A DNA stretch of 6,440 bases from Chromatiales bacterium (GTDB lineage Bacteria; Pseudomonadota; Gammaproteobacteria; Chromatiales; Chromatiaceae). The stretch is taken from NCBI GenBank assembly GCA_024639625.1, contig JAHEIA010000193.1, forward strand, positions 1-6,440. Reading direction: 5' to 3'. The notes beneath the pieces are model-generated. The model was not told the DNA's origin. It searched no databases and worked only from the letters and a program-made list of their open reading frames with translations. This document shows, piece by piece, positions 1-6,432 of the stretch. The position numbers and the translations under genes are program-made. Position 1 is the stretch's first letter, and each line of letters opens with the position of its first letter.

Positions 1-2
1 CC

Positions 3-425
3 GTCTTTCCCGAGCGCAGCCAAATCATTATCACCGAGCCCCTTCCGCGCATCCTCAACCGGGCGGTGGGACCATTCAAACAATACGAGGACGGTCAGGT
101 ACTCATCGGCGCCAGCAACGAAGATGTGGGCGAAAATTCGGCGGTGACACCGGAGATCCTGTCCAAACTCGCCCGTGAGGCGATTCGCATCCTTCCGGTG
201 CTCGAACGGGCGCAGGTGATCCGATGCACGGCCGGGCTGCGCCCCATGACGCCCGACCGTCACCCCGTTTACCAGAAGGTGCCGGAGGTGTCCGATTTCT
301 ACATCGCCGTCGGACACAGCGGATTTACATTAGCGCCTGTAACGGCAAAAATCTTTACCGATCTGATCCTGCAGGGAGAAACCAATGTGGCGTTGGATGC
401 TTACCGAAACGAACGGTTTGCCTGA
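3..425 (+). CDS. FAD-dependent amino acid oxidase/dehydrogenase subunit, DAO family (partial, C-terminal end)
   Basis: The left edge cuts this gene. 140 codons remain in frame, ending at TGA 423-425, and no start is visible. The remaining protein matches the C-terminal part of DAO-superfamily flavoproteins. It has a substrate-domain strand with ITEPLP, then GQVLIGASNEDVG, then AGLRPMTPDRHPVY. The end, AVGHSGFTLAPVTAKIFTDLI, closes the FAD-binding domain. Family members oxidise the C-N bond of amino acids or secondary amines (HcnC, opine oxidase subunit B, D-hydroxyproline dehydrogenase beta, sarcosine oxidase beta). These are usually about 370-400 residues long, so roughly two thirds lies outside the window. 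Its likely partners are the FAD-BFD and ferredoxin-like genes on the opposite strand at the right end. It lies 81 bases upstream of the transporter operon on the same strand and could be co-transcribed with it. The family call is firm; the substrate is unknown. Confidence 0.85.
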   Translation, partial: VFPERSQIIITEPLPRILNRAVGPFKQYEDGQVLIGASNEDVGENSAVTPEILSKLAREAIRILPVLERAQVIRCTAGLRPMTPDRHPVYQKVPEVSDFYIAVGHSGFTLAPVTAKIFTDLILQGETNVALDAYRNERFA

Positions 426-506
426 TGCCGTCAAGCCACGTCAATCGATTTACAGGGCGGTCGGATGGTGATGGACCACAGCAATTAAAAAAAAAGTGAA
501 AATCAT

Positions 507-1475
507 ATGGGCATACTACGTTTTATCATACGGCGACTGATTTTTATGGTGTTTTTGATCTTGGGCGTGACCATCATGATCTTTTTCATGATCAACGCCA
601 TCGGCGACCCCATTGATATCCTCATGGCCGAACGCCCTGGGATTACTCAGGAGGTCATCGACAACATCAAAAGCTACTACCACCTGGACCGCAGCCTCAC
701 GGAGCAGTATACTTTATGGTTGTGGAATGTGGTCCAGCTGGACTTCGGGACGAGCATCATCTACAACCAGCCGGTGGGGAGTATGCTGGTCAACTGGGGC
801 TGGGAAACCGTGAAAATACAGGTGCCGTCAATTCTGATCTCCCTGCTTCTGGCCATCCTTTTCGCATCCATCGCTTCCACACGGCAGTATACCAAAACCG
901 ATTTCGGCGTGATGGGGACAGCGCTGCTGGGACGGTCCATGCCCGGATTTTTCACAGGGATACTGCTGATTCTGATTTTCTCATACTGGCTGGGGATCTT
1001 TCCCAGCTACGGCGCCTATTCCACTCGCTCCCCGCTTATGGGGAGCCTCTTGCTCGATTCCCTGTGGCACATGACCCTGCCGGTGATGATGCTGGCCTAT
1101 TTCAATACCGCCACCCTGACACTGTTGATTCGATCGAGTATGGTGGATGTCCTGCGGCAGGATTTTATCATCGCAGCGCGTGCCAGTGGGCTACCGAACC
1201 GTCGTGTGGTTTATGGGCACGCCCTGAAAAACGCGATCATTCCGGCGCTCACCTATCTGGCCATCCTCTTCGGCCTGATGCTGGGCACGGCACCGGTCAC
1301 CGAGACGGTTTTTACTTGGCCGGGACTGGGATTTCTCTATATTACGGCCATCCAGCAGTTGGACTACCCAGTCATCATGGGCATCACGCTCATCATTACC
1401 CTCATGCTGGTCTTGGCCAACCTGTTTACCGATATCGCATACGTTTTCATCGATCCACGCATCAGACTGGAATAG
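507..1475 (+). CDS. dppB: Dipeptide/oligopeptide-type ABC transporter permease (DppB/OppB-like)
   Basis: An inner-membrane permease of 322 residues, the normal length for DppB/OppB proteins, with start and stop intact. Residues 9-32 form the first membrane helix. The periplasmic region that follows contains YHLDRSLTEQYTLWLWNVVQLDFGTSI (about 58-84), a typical family signature. Further hydrophobic helices lie at about 104-124, 146-166, 186-208, 244-262 and 288-316. The cytoplasmic EAA loop, which docks on the ATPase, is at about 220-246 (FIIAARASGLPNRRVVYGHALKNAIIP). The ATG at 507 follows an A-rich stretch ending in AAGTGA. It starts a four-gene run whose next start is only 4 bases beyond this stop. 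The family handles peptides, nickel, opines and some sugars, so the symbol marks the family and not a proven dipeptide substrate. Confidence 0.93.
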   Translation: MGILRFIIRRLIFMVFLILGVTIMIFFMINAIGDPIDILMAERPGITQEVIDNIKSYYHLDRSLTEQYTLWLWNVVQLDFGTSIIYNQPVGSMLVNWGWETVKIQVPSILISLLLAILFASIASTRQYTKTDFGVMGTALLGRSMPGFFTGILLILIFSYWLGIFPSYGAYSTRSPLMGSLLLDSLWHMTLPVMMLAYFNTATLTLLIRSSMVDVLRQDFIIAARASGLPNRRVVYGHALKNAIIPALTYLAILFGLMLGTAPVTETVFTWPGLGFLYITAIQQLDYPVIMGITLIITLMLVLANLFTDIAYVFIDPRIRLE

Positions 1476-1479
1476 GAAA

Positions 1480-2433
1480 ATGACACATCAAGAGGAAAAA
1501 AATATCCCGATTTCGAAAGGTTCCGAAACCGTTCGTAAAACACGCGGGCCCGGCATGTGGCGTCTGGCCTGGCAGCGATTCAAACGAAACAAGACAGGGG
1601 TCTTCGGCCTGGTGCTGGTGCTGATCGTCCTGTTCTTCGCCATGGTGGGCCCTTGGATTTCGCCGTATGAGCCCAACGACCAGTCGGCCATGCTTGAGTT
1701 CCGCTCCAAGTCGCCCCCCACCTGGAAGAATCTACTAGGTACGGATCGCATGGGTTACGACGTTGCCTCTCGGGTGATCTACGGCGCACGCACTGCACTG
1801 TTCGTAGGGCTGGGCTCCATGGTTGTGGCCGCTGTCTTCGGTATCCTCATGGGAGGACTCAGCGGGTTCACCGGAGGCATGGCGGACGAACTACTCATGC
1901 GCTTCACCGAGTTTTTCCTGGTTATACCGGTGTTTGTCGTGATTCTGGTGATGGTGCGCATCTTCGGGATCGTGGTGGTTGGAACGGTGCTGGAACGCAT
2001 CCCCCATCTCAACCTCATCGCCATCATCGTGATCCTGGGGGTATTCGGGTGGCCGCCCATTGCCCGTATCGCCCGTGCCGAATTTCTGCGCCTGAAGGAG
2101 ATGGAGTTCGTAGAGGCGGCGCGGTGCCTGGGGGCGGGAACCCTGAACATCATTTTCCGTCACATCCTGCCTAATGCCCTTCCGTCGCTGGTGGTGATCA
2201 TCGCTCTGGGGGTTGGCCAGTCCATTCTGCTGGAAGCCATGATCAGCTTTCTGGGGTTCGGTGACCCCAAGTCGGTCAGCTGGGGCCAGCTTCTCTATTT
2301 CAACTACGAGCATCTGAAGATCTCTCCGTGGGCGTCCATCGCCCCAGGTATGGCCATTTTCATCACCGTACTAGGGTTCAATTTACTGGCCGACGGCATG
2401 ACGGATGCGTTCAACCCAAGACTGAAGGAATAG
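1480..2433 (+). CDS. dppC: Dipeptide/oligopeptide-type ABC transporter permease (DppC/OppC-like)
   Basis: The second permease of the importer, 317 residues and full length. A basic, hydrophilic N-terminus leads into an OppC_N-type segment: WRLAWQRFKRNKTGVFGLVLVLIVLFFAMVGPWISPYEP at about 27-65, carrying the first membrane helix. Then comes LLGTDRMGYDVASRVIYGARTAL (85-107), the conserved entry to the permease domain. The EAA loop is at about 209-236 (EFVEAARCLGAGTLNIIFRHILPNALPS). The last part, SFLGFGDPKSVSWGQLL and the C-terminal DAFNPRLKE, is typical of DppC. The insert at about 160-178 (IFGIVVVGTVLERIPHLNL) is longer than in minimal DppC proteins but occurs in the family. The ATG at 1480 comes 4 bases after the upstream stop, which indicates translational coupling. 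It pairs with the DppB-like protein to form the membrane channel. Confidence 0.93.
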   Translation: MTHQEEKNIPISKGSETVRKTRGPGMWRLAWQRFKRNKTGVFGLVLVLIVLFFAMVGPWISPYEPNDQSAMLEFRSKSPPTWKNLLGTDRMGYDVASRVIYGARTALFVGLGSMVVAAVFGILMGGLSGFTGGMADELLMRFTEFFLVIPVFVVILVMVRIFGIVVVGTVLERIPHLNLIAIIVILGVFGWPPIARIARAEFLRLKEMEFVEAARCLGAGTLNIIFRHILPNALPSLVVIIALGVGQSILLEAMISFLGFGDPKSVSWGQLLYFNYEHLKISPWASIAPGMAIFITVLGFNLLADGMTDAFNPRLKE

Positions 2434-2435
2434 AT

Positions 2436-3431
2436 ATGGCTCACCACAATCAACAGTCCCAAGCGTTGTTGGATGTTTCCGGATTGAAGATTCATTTTTT
2501 CACGGGCGCGGGCGTCGTTCAGGCCATCGACGGGGTGGAATTCGGGCTGGAGTCCGGCGAGACATTGGGGCTGGTCGGCGAATCGGGCAGCGGCAAAACC
2601 ATCTCCTCCCTGGCGCTGCTGAAACTCGTTCCCCGACCGGGAAAGATACTGGGGGGGCATATTCGTTTCGAGAACGATGATCTTATCGACAAAAGCGAAG
2701 CGGAGATGATCCGGATACGGGGCAAGCGGATCGCCATGATCTTTCAAAACCCCGCCTTCTCTCTCAACCCCATATACACGATCGGTCAGCAGTTGGGCGA
2801 AATAATGATGTGGCACGAAAAGATCAATCGGGGGGAAGCCAACGATCGGGTCACGGAAATGCTCAACCTCGTCGGCATCACCGACCCCGCCAGCAGGTTG
2901 AAGCAATTCCCCCACGAGCTGAGTGGGGGGATGAAACAGCGGGTGTGCATCGCCCGGGCATTGCTGTGCAAACCGCTGCTGGTGTTGGCTGACGAGCCGA
3001 CTACCAACCTTGATGTGACCATTCAGGCCCAGATTCTCGAGCTGCTTTCCGATCTCAAGACGCGGTTCAATATGGCCATGATTCTGGTCACCCACGACCT
3101 CGGCGTCGTTGCCAATATGGCCGATCGGATCACCGTCATGTACGCGGGGCGCATCTGTGAAACCGCAACCGCTGAGCGCATATTCAACAATCCCCAGCAT
3201 CCGTATACCAGAGCACTGCTCTCAACCATACCCAGGGTCGACAAGAGTTATACCAATATACAGAGCAAACGCCTGACTGTTGTGCCCGGACGAATTCCCA
3301 ACCTGATCCACCCACCTACAGGCTGCCGGTTTCACCCCCGTTGCGTCGAGGCCAATGGAGAGTGCAGTCGCACACAGCCAGAGTTGAAAACGGTGGAGGA
3401 GGGGCATGTCGTCAGTTGTCTGAAACGCTGA
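2436..3431 (+). CDS. dppD: Dipeptide/oligopeptide-type ABC transporter ATP-binding protein (DppD/OppD-like)
   Basis: A cytoplasmic ATPase subunit of 331 residues. The ATG at 2436 is preferred over upstream in-frame starts, which would run back into the permease gene. It sits 2 bases after that gene's stop and 5 bases after a good Shine-Dalgarno, GAAGGAA (2424-2430). The ABC motifs are complete: Walker A GESGSGKT (48-55), Q-loop Gln104 in FQNP, signature LSGGM (162-166), Walker B VLADE (183-187), D-loop region PTTNLDV and switch His220 in THDLG. The C-terminal oligopeptide-transporter extension carries GCRFHPRC and has cysteines at 297, 303, 310 and 328 (C-x5-C-x6-C-x17-C). Members of this family have been shown structurally to hold an Fe-S cluster at such cysteines. 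It should form a heterodimer with the DppF-like ATPase. The substrate is unknown. Confidence 0.94.
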   Translation: MAHHNQQSQALLDVSGLKIHFFTGAGVVQAIDGVEFGLESGETLGLVGESGSGKTISSLALLKLVPRPGKILGGHIRFENDDLIDKSEAEMIRIRGKRIAMIFQNPAFSLNPIYTIGQQLGEIMMWHEKINRGEANDRVTEMLNLVGITDPASRLKQFPHELSGGMKQRVCIARALLCKPLLVLADEPTTNLDVTIQAQILELLSDLKTRFNMAMILVTHDLGVVANMADRITVMYAGRICETATAERIFNNPQHPYTRALLSTIPRVDKSYTNIQSKRLTVVPGRIPNLIHPPTGCRFHPRCVEANGECSRTQPELKTVEEGHVVSCLKR

Positions 3432-3472
3432 AACCCGGGTCGAACCGATAAAAACAGAATTTGGAAAAGATG

Positions 3473-4462
3473 ATGACAAAAGATATTATTCGTGTAGAAA
3501 ATCTGGTTAAAATCTTTCCGGTGCTGCGCAGGGGGATTTTTCGCACCGCCCAGGTGGCTGAAATCAGGGCCGTCAATGATATCTCCTTCAGTATCCTGCG
3601 GGGAGAGACGCTAGGCTTAGTGGGAGAAAGCGGATGCGGCAAATCGACCACCGCCAGAACCATGCTCTTTCTGACCCCGTCGACCTCCGGAAGCGTCTAT
3701 TTCGAAGACACGAACATCCTGGAACAGTTCCGAAACGCCCGGCAGAAAGCAAAGATTTTAGAGATTCGTCGGCATCTGCAGTACGTCTTTCAGGATCCAT
3801 ACCTCTCCCTCAACCCCCGGTGGAGCATTGAGGAGACCCTCAATGAGCCCTTTCGTATTCACCAGCATCTACCGCAGTCCGAATGGCACAACCGGATGCT
3901 TGAACTGCTCGAACTGGTGGGGCTAGAGGAATACCATGCCTGGCGCTATCCTCATGAGTTCAGCGGCGGGCAGCGCCAGCGGGTCGGTATTGCCCGGGCC
4001 TTGGCGGTGGACCCCCAGTTCCTGATTCTGGACGAGCCGGTTTCTTCCCTCGATGTGTCTGTTCGGGCAACGATTTTGAACCTTCTGCTGGAACTGCAGG
4101 AAAAACTGGGATTGACCTACCTCTATATTTCACACGATCTCAGCTCCGTCCGCTTTATCAGCACGCGCGTGGCCGTGATGTATCTGGGCAGAATCGTGGA
4201 ACTCTCCGATGTGGACAGTTTGTTTGAGCATCCCCTGCACCACTACACCTTTGCCCTGATGTCGGCCATACCCGTGCCCGACCCCAGCGGCAAGCAGGTA
4301 CTCAGCATCTTGGAAGGAGAGGTGCCTAGCGTGATGAACCCGCCACCGGGTTGCCATTTTCACCCCCGCTGCTCAGCCGCCCTGCCGGAGTGCAAAACGG
4401 TGCGGCCACAGCTCGAAGAGAAGGGGGAAGGTCGCTTCGTCGCCTGCATCAATCCCCGCTGA
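3473..4462 (+). CDS. dppF: Dipeptide/oligopeptide-type ABC transporter ATP-binding protein (DppF/OppF-like)
   Basis: The second ATPase subunit, 329 residues when started at 3473. Two adjacent ATG codons (3470, 3473) and a TTG (3461) are in frame. The GGA at 3463-3465 is 7 bases before 3473 and only 4 before 3470, so 3473 is slightly favoured; the difference is one residue. Motifs: Walker A GESGCGKS (51-58), Q-loop Gln107 in FQDPYLSLNPR, signature FSGGQRQR (163-170), Walker B LILDE (184-188), D-loop SSLDVS and switch His221 in SHDLS. Phe instead of Leu in the signature is normal for DppF. The C-terminal extension repeats the four-cysteine pattern (294, 300, 307, 325) of the partner ATPase. It follows the DppD-like gene after 41 bases and ends the operon. 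The next gene faces it from the other strand. Confidence 0.93.
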   Translation: MTKDIIRVENLVKIFPVLRRGIFRTAQVAEIRAVNDISFSILRGETLGLVGESGCGKSTTARTMLFLTPSTSGSVYFEDTNILEQFRNARQKAKILEIRRHLQYVFQDPYLSLNPRWSIEETLNEPFRIHQHLPQSEWHNRMLELLELVGLEEYHAWRYPHEFSGGQRQRVGIARALAVDPQFLILDEPVSSLDVSVRATILNLLLELQEKLGLTYLYISHDLSSVRFISTRVAVMYLGRIVELSDVDSLFEHPLHHYTFALMSAIPVPDPSGKQVLSILEGEVPSVMNPPPGCHFHPRCSAALPECKTVRPQLEEKGEGRFVACINPR

Positions 4463-4545
4463 CCTACCGCCTGCCCCGCATGACTGGGTGGTGGGGGATT
4501 CCGCCAAAGGCGGCGACCTCAGGCCCGACAGCCAGGATCGAATCT
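4463..4545. other. Convergent intergenic gap between transporter operon and oxidoreductase gene
   Basis: 83 non-coding bases separate the stop of the last transporter gene (plus strand) from the stop of the oxidoreductase gene (minus strand). It holds one short perfect hairpin, CCGCC-AAA-GGCGG, at 4501-4513. Neither strand has a T-run after the stem, so it is not a convincing intrinsic terminator. It could still slow polymerase or protect a 3' end. No other element is visible. Confidence 0.5.
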
Positions 4546-5946
4546 TCAGGAATGGTTGGCCAGTGCGGCCAGTGGAATGTTTTTGATCGGCGGTCTCGGA
4601 GAGAGAAACCTTATAGCATCCGATGGCAGGCCCTTTTCCCGGGCCACAATCTCCTGAATGACCTGTCCGCAGATGCGGCCCTGGCAGGGGCCCATACCGA
4701 TGCTGGTCATGCGTTTGACTTCGTTTATGTCACCCGAGTACTCCCGCATGAACGCTTTCAAATCCTGCAGGGTGATCTCCATGCAGCGGCACAGGATCGT
4801 CTGAGCGTCGGCCAACTCATAAAGCCCCGGCTTAGGGGCGGATATGCCATCGAGAACAGCGCGCAGCCGGTTCAGCGAAACCAGGTTTTGTCTGCATTCC
4901 CGCGTGCGGCGCTCCGCCTCAGTGTCGGATAAACACCCCAGCGCAGCGGCCGCGAAAGCTCCGGCGATGCGTCCCTCCGCCATGGCCACCTTGCTGCCAG
5001 CAACACCCGTGCAGTCGCCGGCAGCATAGATATCGATCCGACTGGTTCTCATCTCCGGGGTGCGTACGGGGATCCAACCGCCAAGCTGCGGATCGTAGGT
5101 GTGCGCGCAACCGGCCAGAAGCGTCATCTCCGCAGACGGGATGAAGCCATATCCAGAGCAGATAGTATCCACCTTGAAGGTTTTTTCGGTGCCGGGTTTG
5201 GGCCGCCATTGCCGATCCACTTCGGCCAGGATTGCTTCCTCAACGCGCCCGTCCCCGCGCGCCTCCAGGATGATATGGCGTCTCAAGATTGGTATACGTG
5301 ACTTTTGAACATTGAACAGATATCGACAGGCGTCCCCGATCAGTTCCCATTGACCGACCATGGCCCGTATGAGTTTCGCCCAATTTTCAACATTGCCCGC
5401 TTCAGCGATGGCCGCTACTTGACCGCGTGCCTTGCTGATCTGGCTGGCAAGGGCCAATTGTAATGGGCCGGTGCCGGCCAACAGTATTTTTTTACCCGGG
5501 AGAACCCGCTGATTCTTGACCAGGCGCTGTGCGCCGCCAGCCGTAAACACGCCCGGCAAGGTCCAGCCGGGGAAAGGCACGGGCCGATCGTAGGCACCGG
5601 CGGTGATGATCAGCTTCTTGAAGCGTATGCTGAACGATTCCTGCCCTTGAAAACACGCCACCTCCCGGTCTTCGAAAATGCCCCATACCTGCGCGTCGTA
5701 CATACATGTTATCGAATTGGAATGGACATTGAACTTATTGATCAGCGACTGTCCCCTCGCGTAGTCGGGCCCAAGGTTTTTTGCCTGCAGAACCTGGAAG
5801 CTATCGTGAAACTGCCGGAAAATCTGGCCCCCCGAGTTGGTGTTTTCATCGAGCACCGTGATGGTCGCACCCGCCCGAGCCGCCTCGATGGCGGCAGCCA
5901 TGCCGGCCGGTCCGGCCCCGATTATGAGAATATCAGTCTGCTTCAA
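4546..5946 (-). CDS. FAD/NAD(P)-fold oxidoreductase with C-terminal BFD-like [2Fe-2S] domain (HcnB/opine oxidase subunit A-like)
   Basis: A 466-residue flavoprotein, the alpha-type subunit of heteromeric amino-acid dehydrogenases. Domains in order: N-terminal FAD dinucleotide fold with GAGPAG (10-15) and acidic strand end VLDE (31-34); a second nucleotide-fold motif GTGPLQ (158-163); the second FAD contact YAAGDCTGVAG (307-317); and a BFD-like Fer2 domain (about 380-440) with Cys386, Cys388, Cys421 and Cys426 (C-x-C...C-x4-C), fit to bind a [2Fe-2S] cluster. The start is the TTG at 5946, which overlaps the upstream stop as TTGA and lies 8 bases after a GGAG. An ATG further upstream would add 37 residues without family character and overlap the ferredoxin gene by over 100 bases. 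It probably passes electrons from the DAO-type subunit to an acceptor. The substrate is unknown; HcnB, opine oxidase and hydroxyproline dehydrogenase alpha are all possible relatives. Confidence 0.9.
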   Translation of the reverse strand: MKQTDILIIGAGPAGMAAAIEAARAGATITVLDENTNSGGQIFRQFHDSFQVLQAKNLGPDYARGQSLINKFNVHSNSITCMYDAQVWGIFEDREVACFQGQESFSIRFKKLIITAGAYDRPVPFPGWTLPGVFTAGGAQRLVKNQRVLPGKKILLAGTGPLQLALASQISKARGQVAAIAEAGNVENWAKLIRAMVGQWELIGDACRYLFNVQKSRIPILRRHIILEARGDGRVEEAILAEVDRQWRPKPGTEKTFKVDTICSGYGFIPSAEMTLLAGCAHTYDPQLGGWIPVRTPEMRTSRIDIYAAGDCTGVAGSKVAMAEGRIAGAFAAAALGCLSDTEAERRTRECRQNLVSLNRLRAVLDGISAPKPGLYELADAQTILCRCMEITLQDLKAFMREYSGDINEVKRMTSIGMGPCQGRICGQVIQEIVAREKGLPSDAIRFLSPRPPIKNIPLAALANHS

Positions 5947-6254
5947 TAATCGATCTCCACATTTCCAGCGGCTTCCTGCGTCTGAACGCAGCAGCCGGGG
6001 GTAGCCAGTGTCTGACAAACGCGCGTGTTGGCTTTGCCGTTGACGATCATTCTGCATTCATGACACACGCCAATCCCGCAATACATGCCGCGCGACTCAC
6101 CTTTTTTGGTCGTCCGCCGAAATATCATTTTCCCCGCGGCGACCAGGGCGGCGGCAATGGTCTCACCCTGAAAGGCGATGAGATTATCACCGTCCACCTC
6201 AATCTCGAAACGATCTCCTCGCTCAACTCCGACTGTCACTCTACTATCTGCCAT
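5943..6254 (-). CDS. Small [2Fe-2S] ferredoxin-fold subunit (HcnA-like, Fer2_4 family)
   Basis: A 103-residue protein, full length for the small subunit of HcnABC-type amino-acid or opine dehydrogenases. The N-terminal half resembles the beta-grasp ferredoxin fold (VTVGVERGDRFEIEVDGD, then GETIAAALVAAG). The motif GMYCGIGVCHECRMIVNG supplies Cys59, Cys64 and Cys67, and Cys80 is in TRVCQT. The spacing C-x4-C-x2-C-x12-C fits a plant-type [2Fe-2S] cluster in the short form used by this family. The extra Cys88-Cys89 pair is not part of that pattern. The ATG at 6254 is preceded by AAGGG (6265-6269) at 10 bases. It is the first gene of a minus-strand pair; its TGA overlaps the TTG of the FAD-BFD gene, so the two products are probably made together and form a complex. 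Role: electron relay within the dehydrogenase. Confidence 0.9.
   Translation of the reverse strand: MADSRVTVGVERGDRFEIEVDGDNLIAFQGETIAAALVAAGKMIFRRTTKKGESRGMYCGIGVCHECRMIVNGKANTRVCQTLATPGCCVQTQEAAGNVEIDY
5955..5958 (-). promoter_or_regulatory. Ribosome binding site for the TTG-started FAD-BFD oxidoreductase
   Basis: Read on the minus strand this is GGAG, 8 bases before the TTG at 5946. It lies inside the end of the ferredoxin-like gene. It supports the rare TTG start and the 4-base TTGA overlap over the long upstream alternative start. Confidence 0.6.
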
Positions 6255-6360
6255 TTTGTCATTTCCCTTGATTGATGGATCGATATTCGGTCAATGGTGA
6301 ATCACAGGCAGCCAAGACCCGGGGTGGATGCCAGGATAGGGTCAAGCGGTCGGTCACCCC

Positions 6361-6403
6361 TGCATGAAACCGAATCATCGCTTTGCATATATCGGTTCAT
6401 GCA
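6361..6403. repeat. Imperfect inverted repeat, candidate operator or RNA hairpin
   Basis: The left arm TGCATGAAACCGA (6361-6373) and right arm TCGGTTCATGCA (6392-6403) are reverse complements apart from one extra A in the left arm. They are separated by 18 bases. The repeat lies 107 bases upstream of the ferredoxin-like gene, in non-coding sequence. The arms could be two half-sites for a dimeric regulator, or the stem of a leader hairpin. No regulator gene is visible in the window. Confidence 0.5.
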
Positions 6404-6416
6404 CACAGCGATTTAT

Positions 6417-6432
6417 GATAAAGTAGTTTATC
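6417..6432. repeat. Small AT-rich palindrome
   Basis: GATAAA (6417-6422) and TTTATC (6427-6432) are perfect reverse complements around the 4-base centre GTAG. It lies near the right edge in an AT-rich patch within a GC-rich window. On the minus strand the overlapping TATCAT (6420-6415) resembles a -10 hexamer, but its -35 region would fall outside the window. It could be an operator or part of a promoter for the minus-strand pair or for a divergent gene beyond the edge. Confidence 0.3.

Noticed and set aside
487..495. A run of nine A residues just upstream of the first permease gene, considered as a slippage or frameshift site.
   Set aside because: It is non-coding and lies upstream of an intact start, so slippage would not change a protein. 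It more likely just keeps the start region unstructured.
1779..2313. Overlapping minus-strand open frames antisense to the DppC-like gene.
   Set aside because: The translations are compositionally odd (runs rich in Met/Arg/Thr or His/Asp) and mirror the hydrophobic codons of the permease.
2304..3200. A 298-codon open frame on the minus strand, antisense to the DppD-like gene.
   Set aside because: It lies over a gene with complete ABC ATPase motifs. Its translation has no recognisable domain and reads as a shadow of GC-rich coding sequence.
4501..4513. CCGCC-AAA-GGCGG hairpin as an intrinsic terminator for the convergent genes.
   Set aside because: The stem is only 5 bp and neither strand carries a T-run after it. 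It is kept only as a note in the gap entry.
4351..4932. A 193-codon open frame on the plus strand spanning the end of the DppF-like gene and the antisense of the oxidoreductase.
   Set aside because: It overlaps two well-supported genes in other frames, and its low-complexity, Arg/Ala-rich translation lacks family character.
6255..6360. TTGAC-like hexamers on the minus strand (TTGACC) as -35 elements for the ferredoxin gene.
   Set aside because: No acceptable -10 hexamer lies 16-18 bases downstream of either copy. GG/GC spacing for a sigma-54 promoter also fails.
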